64,000 nucleotides of DNA from Tepidiphilus succinatimandens (GTDB taxonomy: Bacteria > Pseudomonadota > Gammaproteobacteria > Burkholderiales > Rhodocyclaceae). The stretch is taken from contig NZ_SBIK01000012.1 of assembly GCF_006503695.1 (NCBI RefSeq), forward strand, positions 33,928 through 97,927, written 5' to 3'. The notes beneath the pieces are model-generated. The model searched no databases. It was not told the origin of the DNA and saw only the letters and a program-made list of their open reading frames with translations. The translations under genes were made by a program, and so were the position numbers. Shown in pieces: positions 25,633 through 36,020 of the stretch; within the stretch, counting starts at the first letter, position 1; every line of letters starts with the position of its first letter.

Positions 25633-26754
25633 ATGAGCATACCGCGCATCCTGCTCGTCACCCGCAACCTTCCGCCGCTGCTGGGCGGAATGGAGCGGCT
25701 GAACCTGCGGCTGGCCGCGGCGCTCGCCGAACGCGCCGAAGTGCACGTCGTGGGGCCCGGCGGGGCCGAAGCGTACCTGCCGCCGGAAGTCTTGCTGCAC
25801 CCGGTGCCGCTGAAGCCGCTTCCGCGCTTTCTCGCCAGCGCTTTCGCGCGCACCCTCATGCTTGCACGGCGCCTGCGGCCCGAATGGATCGTGGCCGGCA
25901 GCGCCCTCACCGCCCCCATGGCGCTTGCCGCCGCCCGCGCCTCGGGCGCGCGTGCCGCCGCCTACGCCCACGGGCTGGATCTAGCCGTGCCGCACCCCCT
26001 CTACCGCGCCCTGTGGTACCCGGCCATCCGCCGGCTCGATCGCCTCATCGCCAACAGCCGCTACACTGCCGGCCTGGCCCAGGCGCTGGGCGTGCCGCAC
26101 GATCGGCTCGCCCTCGTGCATCCCGGCGTCGACCTCCCGCCCCCCGACCCGCAGGCCCGCGCCCGCTTCCGCGCCCGGCACGGACTGGACGAGCAACCCG
26201 TGCTGCTCTCCGTCGGACGCCTGACGGCGCGCAAGGGCCTGCGCGAATTCGTCACCGAGGTGCTGCCGCGCATCGTCGCCAAGCAACCGGACGCCGCGCT
26301 CGTGGTGGTGGGCGACGTGCCGAAAGACGCCCTGCACGCCCAGGCCCAGACGCCGCAGGCCATCCTCGACGCGGCCCGCCGCTGCGGTATCGAGCACGCC
26401 CTGCGCTTCACCGGCCCGCTCTTCGGCCCCGCGCTCGATGAAGCCTGGTACGCCGCCGACCTCCACGTCTTCCCCGTGCGCGAACTCCCCAACGACCCCG
26501 AAGGCTTCGGCATGGTCGCGATCGAGGCTGCGGCGCACGGTTTGCCCACGGTGGCCTACGCCACGGGCGGCGTGGTGGATGCGGTGGCCGACGGCGTGAG
26601 CGGGCGGCTGGTGGCGCCGGGCGATGCCGCCGCCTTTGCCGATGCCGTACTGCGATTGCTGAATACGCCTTTGGACGAAGCGGGCATCCGCGCGTTTGCC
26701 AAAGGGTTCGCGTGGGAGGTGTTTGGGGAAAGGGTGGGGCAGGTTTTGCGATGA
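25633..26754 (+). CDS. Family 4 glycosyltransferase (GT-B)
   Basis: 373 residues, cytoplasmic or membrane-associated. The N-terminal domain has VTRNLPPLLGGMERLNLRL and the C-terminal domain has LLSVGRLTARKG, VVVGD and the donor-binding EGFGMVAIEAAAHGLPTVA (E-x7-E), all typical of GT4 (WcaL/PimB-like). Precise sugar unknown. The ATG at 25633 follows AGGAGG. The stop overlaps the next gene by four bases (ATGA), so this is part of one run of glycosyltransferase genes. Confidence 0.88.
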   Translation: MSIPRILLVTRNLPPLLGGMERLNLRLAAALAERAEVHVVGPGGAEAYLPPEVLLHPVPLKPLPRFLASAFARTLMLARRLRPEWIVAGSALTAPMALAAARASGARAAAYAHGLDLAVPHPLYRALWYPAIRRLDRLIANSRYTAGLAQALGVPHDRLALVHPGVDLPPPDPQARARFRARHGLDEQPVLLSVGRLTARKGLREFVTEVLPRIVAKQPDAALVVVGDVPKDALHAQAQTPQAILDAARRCGIEHALRFTGPLFGPALDEAWYAADLHVFPVRELPNDPEGFGMVAIEAAAHGLPTVAYATGGVVDAVADGVSGRLVAPGDAAAFADAVLRLLNTPLDEAGIRAFAKGFAWEVFGERVGQVLR

Positions 26755-27656
26755 ATTTGGCCACCGTCACCGTCACCTACAACCCGGACCTCACCCTTCT
26801 CGACGCGCAGCTGCGCCAGTTGCCCGCCGACGCGCTGCGTGTGGTGGTGGACAACGCCTCGGCCCCGGACTTGCGCGAGCCGCTGCGCGCGCTGTGCGAG
26901 GCGCACGGCGCAGTGTTCATCGCCAATGCCGAGAACCTCGGCCTCGCCACCGGCCTCAACATCGGCGCGCGCAAGGCACTGGAACTGGCGCCTGATCTCG
27001 CCTACCTGCTGCTGCTGGATCAGGATACCGAACCCGGCCCGGACGGTGTGCAGAGTCTCGTCAAAGCCTATGAAAACGTGCTGGAACGTGGCGATCCGCC
27101 CGGCTGCGCCGGCCCGCGCATGGTCGATGCCCACACCGGCCTGCAACACGGCTTTCACTGTATGACGCGCTGGCGCTGGCAGCGCCGCTTTCCGCCCGCC
27201 ACGCAGACCGAGCCGGTGCGGCTCGCCAACCTGAACGGCAGCGGCAGCTTGATTCCCGCCCCCATCTACCGCGAACTCGGCGGCCTGGACGATGCGCTGT
27301 TCATCGACCACGTGGACACCGAATGGTCGTTCCGCGTGCTGGCTGCCGGCCATGCCTTGTACGGCATTCCGCAGGTCGGCTTTCTCCACCGCATGGGCGA
27401 AGCCAGCGTGCGCTTCTGGCTGTTCGGCTGGCGCGTGTGGCCCAGCCGCTCGCCACGGCGGCATTATTTTCTGTTCCGCAATGCCGTCATCCTGATGCGG
27501 CGGGATTACGTGTCCAGCGTGTGGAAAGCCTGGGCGGTGATCAAGCTGCTCGTCACCTTCACCGTGCATGCGCTGTCCGACCCTCGCCGCAAAGCGCAAA
27601 TCCAAGCCATGCTGCGCGGCCTGCGTGACGGACTCGCAGCAAAAGCGGAACGCTGA
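26751..27656 (+). CDS. Family 2 glycosyltransferase, rhamnosyltransferase-like
   Basis: 301 residues: VTVTYNPDLTLL, VVVDNASAPD, ENLGLATGLNIG, LLLDQDTEPGPDG (DxD) and ALFIDHVDTEWSFRVLAAGH. These motifs are typical of the RfbF/WbbL-type rhamnosyltransferase branch of GT2. Coupled to both neighbours (four-base overlap before, one-base overlap after). Confidence 0.87.
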   Translation: MNLATVTVTYNPDLTLLDAQLRQLPADALRVVVDNASAPDLREPLRALCEAHGAVFIANAENLGLATGLNIGARKALELAPDLAYLLLLDQDTEPGPDGVQSLVKAYENVLERGDPPGCAGPRMVDAHTGLQHGFHCMTRWRWQRRFPPATQTEPVRLANLNGSGSLIPAPIYRELGGLDDALFIDHVDTEWSFRVLAAGHALYGIPQVGFLHRMGEASVRFWLFGWRVWPSRSPRRHYFLFRNAVILMRRDYVSSVWKAWAVIKLLVTFTVHALSDPRRKAQIQAMLRGLRDGLAAKAER

Positions 27657-28504
27657 TGCGCCGCCCTGTCATTGGCCTCACGCTGCACTACCGCCACGCC
27701 GCGCTCACGGATCGCTGCGTGCAGAGCCTGCTCGCCGACGGGGCGGATGCCGTGCTCATCTGGGACAACACGGGCGACGGCGGCACGAGCGCCGAGGGCA
27801 TCAGCGTGTGCCGGGACCAACCGGATCGGGTAGTGCTCGAGGAGTCACCCACCAACCTCGGCTTTGCCGCCGGCGTCAATCGCGGCATCGAGGCGATTCT
27901 CGCCCGCTGGCCGCAGGCATGGGTCTTTCTTCTCAACAACGATGCCGAAGTGCTACCCGGCGCCATCGACACGTTGCGGCAGGCGCTGGAGGCCAAATCC
28001 GATGCTGTTGTGGCCTATCCAGGCATGCAACAGGGCGCCGAGATATTCGGCGAGACGTTTTACCAACGTCATTTGGGTTTGTTCACAAAAAAAGCGCTGC
28101 CCGGGTCCATTCGTTACCCCAGCGGCTGCGCGCTTTTGATCGCCCCCGAGCGGATCGACTTGCCGCTTTTCGACGAGGATTTCTTCATGTACGGCGAGGA
28201 CGTGATGCTCGGCGCCCGCCTTGGACCGCAGCGCATGGCGCACGTCACGGAGATTCTCGTCCGCCACGCCGGCAACGCCGGCAGCGGCCAGGGCTCCACC
28301 TTTTACGAAGAACGCATGGTCACGGCGCACTGGCTGCTGGCGCGCAAACTCGCGAAGAATCCGCTCGAACTCGGCCTTTTCTCTCTCGGTCGCGCACTTT
28401 CCTTGCCGGCGCGGGCGCTGCTGCGCGCCGTGCGCCACCGCAGCCTCGTGCCGCTCAGCGCGCTCTGGCGGGGCTGGCGTCTGGCTTTTCCCCGCTGCCG
28501 ATGA
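27656..28504 (+). CDS. Family 2 glycosyltransferase
   Basis: 282 residues: VIGLTLHYRHAALTDRCVQSLL, LIWDNTGDGGTS, PTNLGFAAGVNRGI, VFLLNNDAEVLPGAI (DxD equivalent NDAE) and FDEDFFMYGEDVMLGARL, the GT2 acceptor-site motif. WcaA/WbbL-like. The last 50 bases overlap tail-to-tail with the oppositely directed GT9 gene. It ends the rightward glycan operon. Confidence 0.86.
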   Translation: MRRPVIGLTLHYRHAALTDRCVQSLLADGADAVLIWDNTGDGGTSAEGISVCRDQPDRVVLEESPTNLGFAAGVNRGIEAILARWPQAWVFLLNNDAEVLPGAIDTLRQALEAKSDAVVAYPGMQQGAEIFGETFYQRHLGLFTKKALPGSIRYPSGCALLIAPERIDLPLFDEDFFMYGEDVMLGARLGPQRMAHVTEILVRHAGNAGSGQGSTFYEERMVTAHWLLARKLAKNPLELGLFSLGRALSLPARALLRAVRHRSLVPLSALWRGWRLAFPRCR

Positions 28505-29675
28505 CGGCTTCGTTTGCGAGCAGGTTTTCCACTGCGGCCCAGACGTTCTCTGGCGAAATGGCCGCAATGCACGGATAAGGATCGTCGCCTTCCGCCTGGT
28601 AACGGCAGATCCAGTCGCAGCCGAAGCAGTCCATTTTGGCACTGACCACCGTCGGCAAGCGGCCAACGGGCGCCTCATGGGGGTCGTAGGGAAAGCAGCG
28701 ACCATAATGCCCACCGCCAACGATCACCACAGCGGGGACGCCACAGGCAGCGGCAAGATGACAGACAGCGGAATCGTTACCCATCACCAGGCGGGCATGC
28801 GCGACCGCCGCCACCAAACCCATCAAGTCGGTGTTTCCGGCAAGGTTGACGACGCGCTCGCCGCACGTGCGGGCGATGGTTTCCCCCAAGTGGCGCTCCG
28901 CCTGAGTTCCGACCACGACGCACCGCCACTCCGGGCGGGCGGACAGGATGCGCACGATTATTTCGGTAAACCCGGCAACTGGCCAAGTCCTGTATCCGCG
29001 GCTCGCTCCGGGGGCGACGACGAAATACGGCCCGTCCAATGGAGCATCCAAGCCCGCTGCAAAATCCGTCGTCGGGCGGATCGCCGCCGGCTCAATGCCG
29101 ATCGCCTGCAAAAACGCGCGATGGCGCACGCTCTGGTGCACGCCTGGCATTGCCGGCAACAGATGCGCGTAAAGCTGGCGATGCCACCACCGATCCAGCC
29201 CTGGTCGATCGGCAAACACGGCATCGAAGCCCCAGGCAGGCGCACCCAGGGCACGCACGCAGGCATCCTCGATGATGGCGTCGCGGGGATAAAAGTCGTG
29301 GTAGGTAACTTCGACGCCTAGTTGGCGCAAATGGCGCAATTTCTGGGCACGGTAAGAAAAATTGCGAAGGAATGCCTCCCGGTCGATGCCAATCAATTCG
29401 CAGTCGGGAAAGTGCCGCTGTGCCAGAGACAACACGGCTGCATTCAGCACCAGGATGACGCGCTTGTCATCCTCGAAAAGATGCCTCGTGAGCGCCTGCC
29501 CATAAGGCAGCCACAACACATAATCTCCAAGCAACCTGATATGCAAGATAGCGACGGCATTCGCACCGGGTTGCCATTTACACCGCCAAAGCGTCAGCGT
29601 ATCGAACAGGCCGAAGGCGAAGAATTCGATGAGGCGTTTGGTTTTGCGCCAAAAAAGGCGCAGGGTTCTGCGCAC
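28455..29675 (-). CDS. Family 9 glycosyltransferase (heptosyltransferase-like)
   Basis: About 406 residues. Motifs of the ADP-heptose:LPS heptosyltransferase family: AILHIRLLGDYVLWLP near the N-terminus, YFVVAPGASRGYRTWP in the middle, and TDLMGLVAAVAHARLVMGNDSAVCHLAAACGVPAV for donor binding. A Cys-rich segment near the C-terminus (KMDCFGCDWICRY) is unusual and could bind metal. No ATG lies near the expected start; GTG at 29675 is used here, TTG at 29708 (inside the methyltransferase gene, with GGGAG before it) is the alternative. Follows the methyltransferase gene. Confidence 0.82.
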   Translation of the reverse strand: MRRTLRLFWRKTKRLIEFFAFGLFDTLTLWRCKWQPGANAVAILHIRLLGDYVLWLPYGQALTRHLFEDDKRVILVLNAAVLSLAQRHFPDCELIGIDREAFLRNFSYRAQKLRHLRQLGVEVTYHDFYPRDAIIEDACVRALGAPAWGFDAVFADRPGLDRWWHRQLYAHLLPAMPGVHQSVRHRAFLQAIGIEPAAIRPTTDFAAGLDAPLDGPYFVVAPGASRGYRTWPVAGFTEIIVRILSARPEWRCVVVGTQAERHLGETIARTCGERVVNLAGNTDLMGLVAAVAHARLVMGNDSAVCHLAAACGVPAVVIVGGGHYGRCFPYDPHEAPVGRLPTVVSAKMDCFGCDWICRYQAEGDDPYPCIAAISPENVWAAVENLLANEAVIGSGEKPDASPARAR

Positions 29676-29685
29676 GGAGATCGAG

Positions 29686-30453
29686 TCAGCGGCGAACAAG
29701 GGCTTCAATCTCCCAATCGAATATCTTTGGAATGGGCCGCAGGTCGAGCAACAAGCATAGGGATTTATGCAACAGACCGTGCAAATGCCAGCGGCCACGA
29801 TTGAGCAGGCGCAATAAAGCGCGCACCGGATGGCGCCAGGACCAGAACAACAGAGGCGGCCGCTGGATGAACTCGATGTCGGCGACGCGGAAACCGGCTG
29901 CTTCCAGCACCTGCGGCAGCGAACGCTCGTTGAAATGCACCACATGGGTGAAATCGCCAAAGAGATGAGGCCCTGCTAACAAACAGGATGCATTCGGCAC
30001 CCTAAGACTGAGATAACCACCCGGCTTGAGTACCCGGTAAAACTCGCCCAACAAGGGGATGGTGTGTTCGCGGGGAATGTGTTCGAGCACGTGGTGGAAC
30101 AGGATGAGATCGACGCTTTGATCCGGCATCTGCGCGAGATGGTCGCGAACATCCGCATTCACGATGGCAATTTCCTCCGGCAGGCTGCGGCGGGCGATCT
30201 CAGCCAATTGCTTTGACAGTTCCACGCCGACCAGATTGCGGTAGCCGCTCTCCCACAGCAAGCCGAGCAGATAGCCGGTTGCGCACCCCGCATCGAGGAT
30301 GTGTGCATCTTTGGGAATGCGGTCCAGCCAGCGCGGTAAACGGTCAAGATGAAGTTCGTTGACCACCTGATAAGAAACGTGCGCGCGATCAGCACCACCG
30401 TCTTTGTATTGCCGCTCGTAGTTCTGAAACAGTATTTCGGAAGGATCACGCAT
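29686..30453 (-). CDS. SAM-dependent methyltransferase
   Basis: 255 residues, class I: HILDAGCATGYLLGLL (motif I), VGVELSK (motif II acidic), FHHVLEHIPREHTIPLLGEF and YRVLKPGGYLSLRVPN. These belong to the family 11/23 methyltransferases common in polysaccharide clusters, where they cap or modify sugars. The substrate is unknown. Starts eight bases inside the end of the flippase gene. Confidence 0.87.
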   Translation of the reverse strand: MRDPSEILFQNYERQYKDGGADRAHVSYQVVNELHLDRLPRWLDRIPKDAHILDAGCATGYLLGLLWESGYRNLVGVELSKQLAEIARRSLPEEIAIVNADVRDHLAQMPDQSVDLILFHHVLEHIPREHTIPLLGEFYRVLKPGGYLSLRVPNASCLLAGPHLFGDFTHVVHFNERSLPQVLEAAGFRVADIEFIQRPPLLFWSWRHPVRALLRLLNRGRWHLHGLLHKSLCLLLDLRPIPKIFDWEIEALVRR

Positions 30454-31693
30454 CAGAAAGCCTCTTTGACCTCGATAGGATGACGGCCGCCAGCAGCGCA
30501 AGGAGCACCGCTTCGACCAGATAGGATGCCGTTGCCGCGCCGCGCAGACCGGCCGCCGGCACCAGCCACAGGTTGAACAGGATGCCGGCCACGCCGCTCA
30601 CGAGATAAATCGCCGTCAACACCGACTGGCGCCGCTGCTGCGCCACGACGGCATTGAGCAGGTTACGCACGAGCTGCAAGGCCGGCAGCAGGGCAAGCAG
30701 CATGACGAGGTGCGTCGTGTCCTCGAACCCTGCACCCAAGATGCGCGCGACCCAGGGCGCGAGCAGCACCAGCACGCCGCCGCCCAGCACGGCCGCCGCG
30801 CACAGGACGGCGCAGACCAGCCACAGTTGCCGCGCCGAATGCCGTCCGGCATAAAGACGCGGCCATAACGCTTCCTGCAAGGCTTGCAACGGCAGGCTGG
30901 CGAGATCGATCACCCGCTGCGCGACGCTGAAATTGCCCGCCTGCCCGTAGCTCGCCCGGGCGAGGAGCGGTTTGTTGAATTCAGCCTGCAGGCGAAACGA
31001 CAGCGCCCCGATCGTGAAAGGGAAACTCTCGCGGGCCATCGCCCATGCGCGTTTCTTGGGCCAGATCGGCGCATGCTGGGTCACCAGCCGTCGCGCCAGC
31101 ACGAAAGCGTAGAGCGCGCTGGCCATCGCATACACCCACAAACAACCCACCGCGCTGGCTTGGCCCGCGGCGGCATAGAGCAGCAGCCCGATCAGGCGGG
31201 CAAGCATCAGCCCCGTCAGGATGGCGCCGAAAGCGCCCACCCGATGCCGGGCCTGCTCGACCCGGGCGGCGAGTTCGACGAAAGAGGTTGTGCCGACATC
31301 GGCCAAGGCAAAGGCCGCGAGTGCGGCCAGCGGCACACGGGAAGGCAGGCTCCAGGCAAGAAGCGCCGTGGCCGCCAAGGAAGAGACGAGCATCGTCGGC
31401 CACCACAGCGCGAGCGCCATGCCCAGTTTCCGGGGCAGCTCTGCCGGCGCGCAGGCGCCGTCTCGCAGCAGCAGTACGGCCAGCCCCAATCCGGCGATGG
31501 GCGAGAAAAAACCGCTCACCGCCTGGGCCGTGACGAACAGGCCGTAGCCGTCCACCCCCAAGAGACGGGCGAGGAGGACGACCATCACCGCCTGCGCCGC
31601 GGTACGCAGCATCAGCCAGCCAAACAGCCCGCCACTCGCGCGCAGGTAGGCGCCGGGGCGCCAGCTCAGGAGGCGGAGCAGGATGGAGGGCAT
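30446..31693 (-). CDS. Polysaccharide/O-antigen flippase (Wzx-like)
   Basis: 415 residues with about 12 hydrophobic helices and the polysaccharide-transporter pattern near the start (FGWLMLRTAAQAVMVVLLARLLGVDGYG), basic residues in the cytoplasmic loops, and SLPLQALQEALWPRLY mid-protein. It would flip a lipid-linked oligosaccharide across the inner membrane. The start at 31693 is chosen for its GGAG-containing site; the frame is open 63 bases further. Together with the methyltransferase and GT9 genes it forms a leftward operon facing the pilA-glycosyltransferase operon. Confidence 0.85.
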   Translation of the reverse strand: MPSILLRLLSWRPGAYLRASGGLFGWLMLRTAAQAVMVVLLARLLGVDGYGLFVTAQAVSGFFSPIAGLGLAVLLLRDGACAPAELPRKLGMALALWWPTMLVSSLAATALLAWSLPSRVPLAALAAFALADVGTTSFVELAARVEQARHRVGAFGAILTGLMLARLIGLLLYAAAGQASAVGCLWVYAMASALYAFVLARRLVTQHAPIWPKKRAWAMARESFPFTIGALSFRLQAEFNKPLLARASYGQAGNFSVAQRVIDLASLPLQALQEALWPRLYAGRHSARQLWLVCAVLCAAAVLGGGVLVLLAPWVARILGAGFEDTTHLVMLLALLPALQLVRNLLNAVVAQQRRQSVLTAIYLVSGVAGILFNLWLVPAAGLRGAATASYLVEAVLLALLAAVILSRSKRLSDA

Positions 31694-31818
31694 GATTGCC
31701 GTAGAGAGTGTGCATTGCCCGTGGCGTGTATCATGGCGGTCATCCGACGCGAGCAAGGTCGATCATCGCCCAGAGGAGGGGGCTGGATGAGAAGGATGAC
31801 GGATGGGAAACGGAGCAT

Positions 31819-32790
31819 TCATGCCCCGAACACTTCCTCCAGACGCTGCGCGTCGAGCACGCGGTCGGCCCAAGTCTCGAGCTCCTCGCTCGTGGCCGAG
31901 CGCAGGCGCTGCTGCGCCCAATCGGGCAGCGGCCCGAAACGACGGGTGAGCTGGCGTTGCAGCAGAAGGGATTCGCCTTCGAGCTTACCTTTCTGGACGC
32001 CTTTTTCCAGCCCCTGCTGTATCGCCTTCCGGGCGACTTCCTCTTCCCACTGCTTGAATCGTTCGGCCAGTTGCATGGTGATTTCCCCCAGGTCATGGGC
32101 TTCGGGTACGTCCAGTTCCGGACGCAGGTCGCGCAGTAGATATTCTCGAATCCAGACGGTGAGAAGGCGTTCGAGTTCCGCATCGCCGGCAAACCAGCGG
32201 TGCAGCACCGCGGTGAGCCGGGCCAGGTCTTGCGGCCATTGCTGGCGCTTGAGCCGCATGGTGGCCGCGACCACGTTCTTCAGCCCAGCGAGCGTCTCGT
32301 CACTATAGGCGTTCTCGTCGATGAGCACGTAGGCCAAGCGCGGCAGGTACTTGGCGAGCGTCTCGGGCGGGTTTTGGGGCAGGAGCTCGGCGAGGTCGGT
32401 GGCCGCACTCCAGCGTGCTTCGCCGGTGTAGAAGACGATGGGCAAAACCGGCGGCAGGCGTCTGCCCTGGATTTGTCCGCCCTTGATGAGGTCCTGATAG
32501 AGCAGCCCGACGTAGGTGAGGAGGCGCACCGCCATCCAGGGGTCGACACTACTCTGGAATTCGATCAGAAGATAGAGGTAGAGCCAGTCTTCGCCGGTCT
32601 TCACCCGCCAGATGACGTCATCGGCGCGCTCGCGCAGGTCGTCGCTCACGTAGCTGGCGGGGACTTTTTCCAGGGTACTGAAGTCGAGCCGCCCCAGACC
32701 TTCGGCGGGCAGGAACCCTTCGATGAGGTGCTGCACCACCTTGGGCGAGGAGAAGAGATGCTTGTAGCTCGCGTCGTGACGGGCATTCAT
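31819..32790 (-). CDS. Rpn-family recombination-promoting nuclease/putative transposase
   Basis: 323 residues. The N-terminus MNARHDASYKHLFSSP is typical of the family. A PD-(D/E)xK nuclease core follows (DDVIWRVKTGEDWLYLYLLIEFQSSVDPWM), then PIVFYTG, and a DUF4351-like C-terminal domain (LLLQRQLTRRFGPLPDW.. ELETWADRVLDAQ). Family members are DNA endonucleases that promote RecA-independent horizontal gene transfer. The start at 32790 is chosen because the truncated paralogue at 34506 begins with the same MNAR-DASY. Flanks the UDP-sugar dehydrogenase gene together with that paralogue. Confidence 0.85.
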   Translation of the reverse strand: MNARHDASYKHLFSSPKVVQHLIEGFLPAEGLGRLDFSTLEKVPASYVSDDLRERADDVIWRVKTGEDWLYLYLLIEFQSSVDPWMAVRLLTYVGLLYQDLIKGGQIQGRRLPPVLPIVFYTGEARWSAATDLAELLPQNPPETLAKYLPRLAYVLIDENAYSDETLAGLKNVVAATMRLKRQQWPQDLARLTAVLHRWFAGDAELERLLTVWIREYLLRDLRPELDVPEAHDLGEITMQLAERFKQWEEEVARKAIQQGLEKGVQKGKLEGESLLLQRQLTRRFGPLPDWAQQRLRSATSEELETWADRVLDAQRLEEVFGA

Positions 32791-32850
32791 GTTTGCCATT
32801 GTAATACGGGTTGCCACGTAACGCACGTGCGCCCAGGCTCGATCAAAAGC

Positions 32851-34145
<1,295 letters not shown>

Positions 34146-34149
<4 letters not shown>

Positions 34150-34506
34150 GGAGCAAATACGTCTTCAAGACGCTGCGCATCGAGCACCCGGTCAAGCCAG
34201 GTTTCCAGCTCGTCAGGCGTGGCATGCTGCAGGCGCTGCTGCACCCAGCCGGGCAGAGGGCCAAAGCGGCGCGTGAGCATGCGCTGCAGCGCTAACGCTT
34301 CGCCCTGCAAGACGCCTTTCTGCAGCCCCTGTTGCAATCCTTTTTGCAGCCCCTGTTGCAACCCCTGTTGCAGCGCACTCTGCTCGCGCTGGCGGATTTG
34401 TTCTTTGATGCGTTCGGCGAATTGCATGGTCACTTCCCCCAGGTCGTAGGATTCGGGCACGTCGAGAGAAGAGGTGTCTGTAGCTGGCGTCGCGTCGGGC
34501 GTTCAT
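34146..34506 (-). pseudogene. Rpn-family nuclease gene, centre deleted and frameshifted
   Basis: Starts like the intact paralogue (MNARRDASYRHLFS) but after 14 codons jumps, with a change of reading frame, to the C-terminal region (LDVPESYDLGEVTMQFAERI.. to [16 protein letters not shown]). The nuclease core, roughly 230 residues, is missing. The C-terminal part alone has an internal ATG at 34460 and could make a 104-residue DUF4351-like peptide. A 12-base tandem repeat inside encodes QQGL-QKGL repeats. The relic sits between gmhB and tviB. Confidence 0.85.
34322..34375. repeat. 12-bp tandem repeats in the Rpn relic
   Basis: Four to five imperfect copies of a 12-base unit (CAGCCCCTGTTG and variants), encoding four-residue QQGL/QKGL units on the minus strand. 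The intact paralogue has only about two equivalents (QQGLEKGVQKG), so the array has expanded. Confidence 0.75.
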
Positions 34507-34525
34507 AAAGCAGTATAACCGATTT

Positions 34526-35104
34526 TCATGAATTTGGCATGCCATTTTTCAACGTAGACATCCGCTCCACCACCTCGCTCAGCCCCGAGACCCGTTGCGC
34601 CTCCGGAAAGGAAGAAAGATCCTTTTCCTGCCCCGGCGGCACGACGAGGTACAGCGAAGGGATGCCGGCGGCGCGGCCGGCTTCGAGGTCGCTGATCTTG
34701 TCGCCCACCAGCAGCGAGCGCGCGAGGTCGATGCCGTGTTCTTGCGCGGCGCGCAGGATCATGCCGGGCTCGGGCTTGCGGCAGGCGCAGGCGCGGGTGT
34801 AACGCGCCACGCTTCCTTGGGGGTGGTGCGGGCAGTAGTAGATGCCGGCCAGTTCGATGCCTTGCCTGTGCAGGAACGCGCGCATGCGCTCGTGCAGGGC
34901 GAGAACGTCGGCTTCCGCGCACAAGCCGCGGGCGACGGCGGATTGATTGGTGATGACGACGAGGAGATAGCCTTTCTGCTGCAGGCGGCGCAGGGCATCG
35001 ATCACGCCAGGCAGAAAGGCGAAGTCTTCCCAGCGGTGGACGTAGCCGCGATCCTCGTTGAGCACGCCATCGCGGTCGAGAAAGGCGGCGGGTCGTCCGC
35101 TCAT
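34526..35104 (-). CDS. gmhB: D-glycero-beta-D-manno-heptose 1,7-bisphosphate 7-phosphatase
   Basis: HAD-family phosphatase of ADP-heptose synthesis for LPS. 192 residues from 35104: FLDRDGVLNED (nucleophile Asp and acid Asp), VVITNQSAVARG, the zinc-binding loop CPHHPQGSVARYTRACACRK with its Cys-His-Cys-Cys pattern, KPEPGMI, and LLVGDKISDLEAG. The zinc loop separates GmhB from histidinol phosphatases only loosely, but the order and length fit GmhB. An alternative ATG lies at 35116. The last 20 residues are Ser/Glu-rich and family-atypical. Confidence 0.9.
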   Translation of the reverse strand: MSGRPAAFLDRDGVLNEDRGYVHRWEDFAFLPGVIDALRRLQQKGYLLVVITNQSAVARGLCAEADVLALHERMRAFLHRQGIELAGIYYCPHHPQGSVARYTRACACRKPEPGMILRAAQEHGIDLARSLLVGDKISDLEAGRAAGIPSLYLVVPPGQEKDLSSFPEAQRVSGLSEVVERMSTLKNGMPNS

Positions 35105-35122
35105 GCCGCACCCCATCGGCCC

Positions 35123-35989
35123 TCACCCCAGCCGTTCGAAGAGCTTGAGCACGGCGATCGAGTCTTCTTCGCCCAGGCCGGCGCCGACGAGGGCGTTGAA
35201 CCACTGCGCGGCGGCGGCCGACAGGGGCGCGGGAACGCCGCTGCGGTGGGCTTCGTCGAGCACGATGCGCATGTCTTTCTGGTGCATCCAGGCCTTGAAA
35301 CCGGGGCGGAAGTTGCGCGCGAGCATGCGGGCGCCGTGGTTTTCCAGCACGCGCGAGTAGGCAGAGCCGCCCAAGAGCGCCGTGCGCACGCGTCCGGGGT
35401 CGACGCCCTCGGCGCGGGCGAGGTTGAAGGCTTCGGCCACGGCCACCACGGTGACGCCGGTAAGGATCTGGTTGCAGGCTTTGGCGACCTGGCCGGCACC
35501 GCTTTCGCCGATCCAGGTGATGGTGCGCCCCATCGCCTCGAAGAGCGGCTGCGCCGTGGCGAAGGCGGCTTCGTCGCCGCCCACCATGAAGGTGAGCGTG
35601 CCCTCGATGGCGCCGGTTTCGCCGCCGGAGACGGGGGCATCGAGCAGGCGCACGCCGCGCTCGGCGAGCCGCGCGGCGATGCGTCGCGCTGCCTGGGGCG
35701 AAATGGTGCTGGAATCGATGTGGATGTGCCCCGGCTGGGCGCCGGCGGCCACGCCGTGCTCGCCCAGGGTGACTTCTTCCACGTCGGGGGCGTCGGCCAC
35801 CATGGAGCAGGTGATGCGCACGGCGCGGGCGAGTTCGGCGGGGGAATCCGCGGCGATGGCGCCGAGCGCGATGAGCGGCTCCATGGATTCGCGCCGGCGC
35901 GCCCAGACGTGCACGCGGTGCCCTGCACGCAGGAGGTTGAGCGCCATGGGGCGCCCCATCAGACCAAGACCGATGAAACCGACATCCAT
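35123..35989 (-). CDS. NAD(P)-dependent beta-hydroxyacid dehydrogenase (GarR/MmsB family)
   Basis: 288 residues: N-terminal MDVGFIGLGLMGRPMALNLL (GxGxxG), substrate motif DAPVSGGETGAIEGTL, and the catalytic lysine in GQVAKACNQIL. This is the 3-hydroxyisobutyrate / tartronate semialdehyde reductase family; which acid is used cannot be told. Could also be a glyoxylate reductase of the GLYR type. The start at 35989 opens directly on the nucleotide-binding fold. 31 bases separate it from the upstream signalling gene, and it precedes gmhB. Confidence 0.88.
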   Translation of the reverse strand: MDVGFIGLGLMGRPMALNLLRAGHRVHVWARRRESMEPLIALGAIAADSPAELARAVRITCSMVADAPDVEEVTLGEHGVAAGAQPGHIHIDSSTISPQAARRIAARLAERGVRLLDAPVSGGETGAIEGTLTFMVGGDEAAFATAQPLFEAMGRTITWIGESGAGQVAKACNQILTGVTVVAVAEAFNLARAEGVDPGRVRTALLGGSAYSRVLENHGARMLARNFRPGFKAWMHQKDMRIVLDEAHRSGVPAPLSAAAAQWFNALVGAGLGEEDSIAVLKLFERLG

Positions 35990-36020
35990 GGGGAGTTCTC
36001 CTATCGGGGGTGAAACGGAG

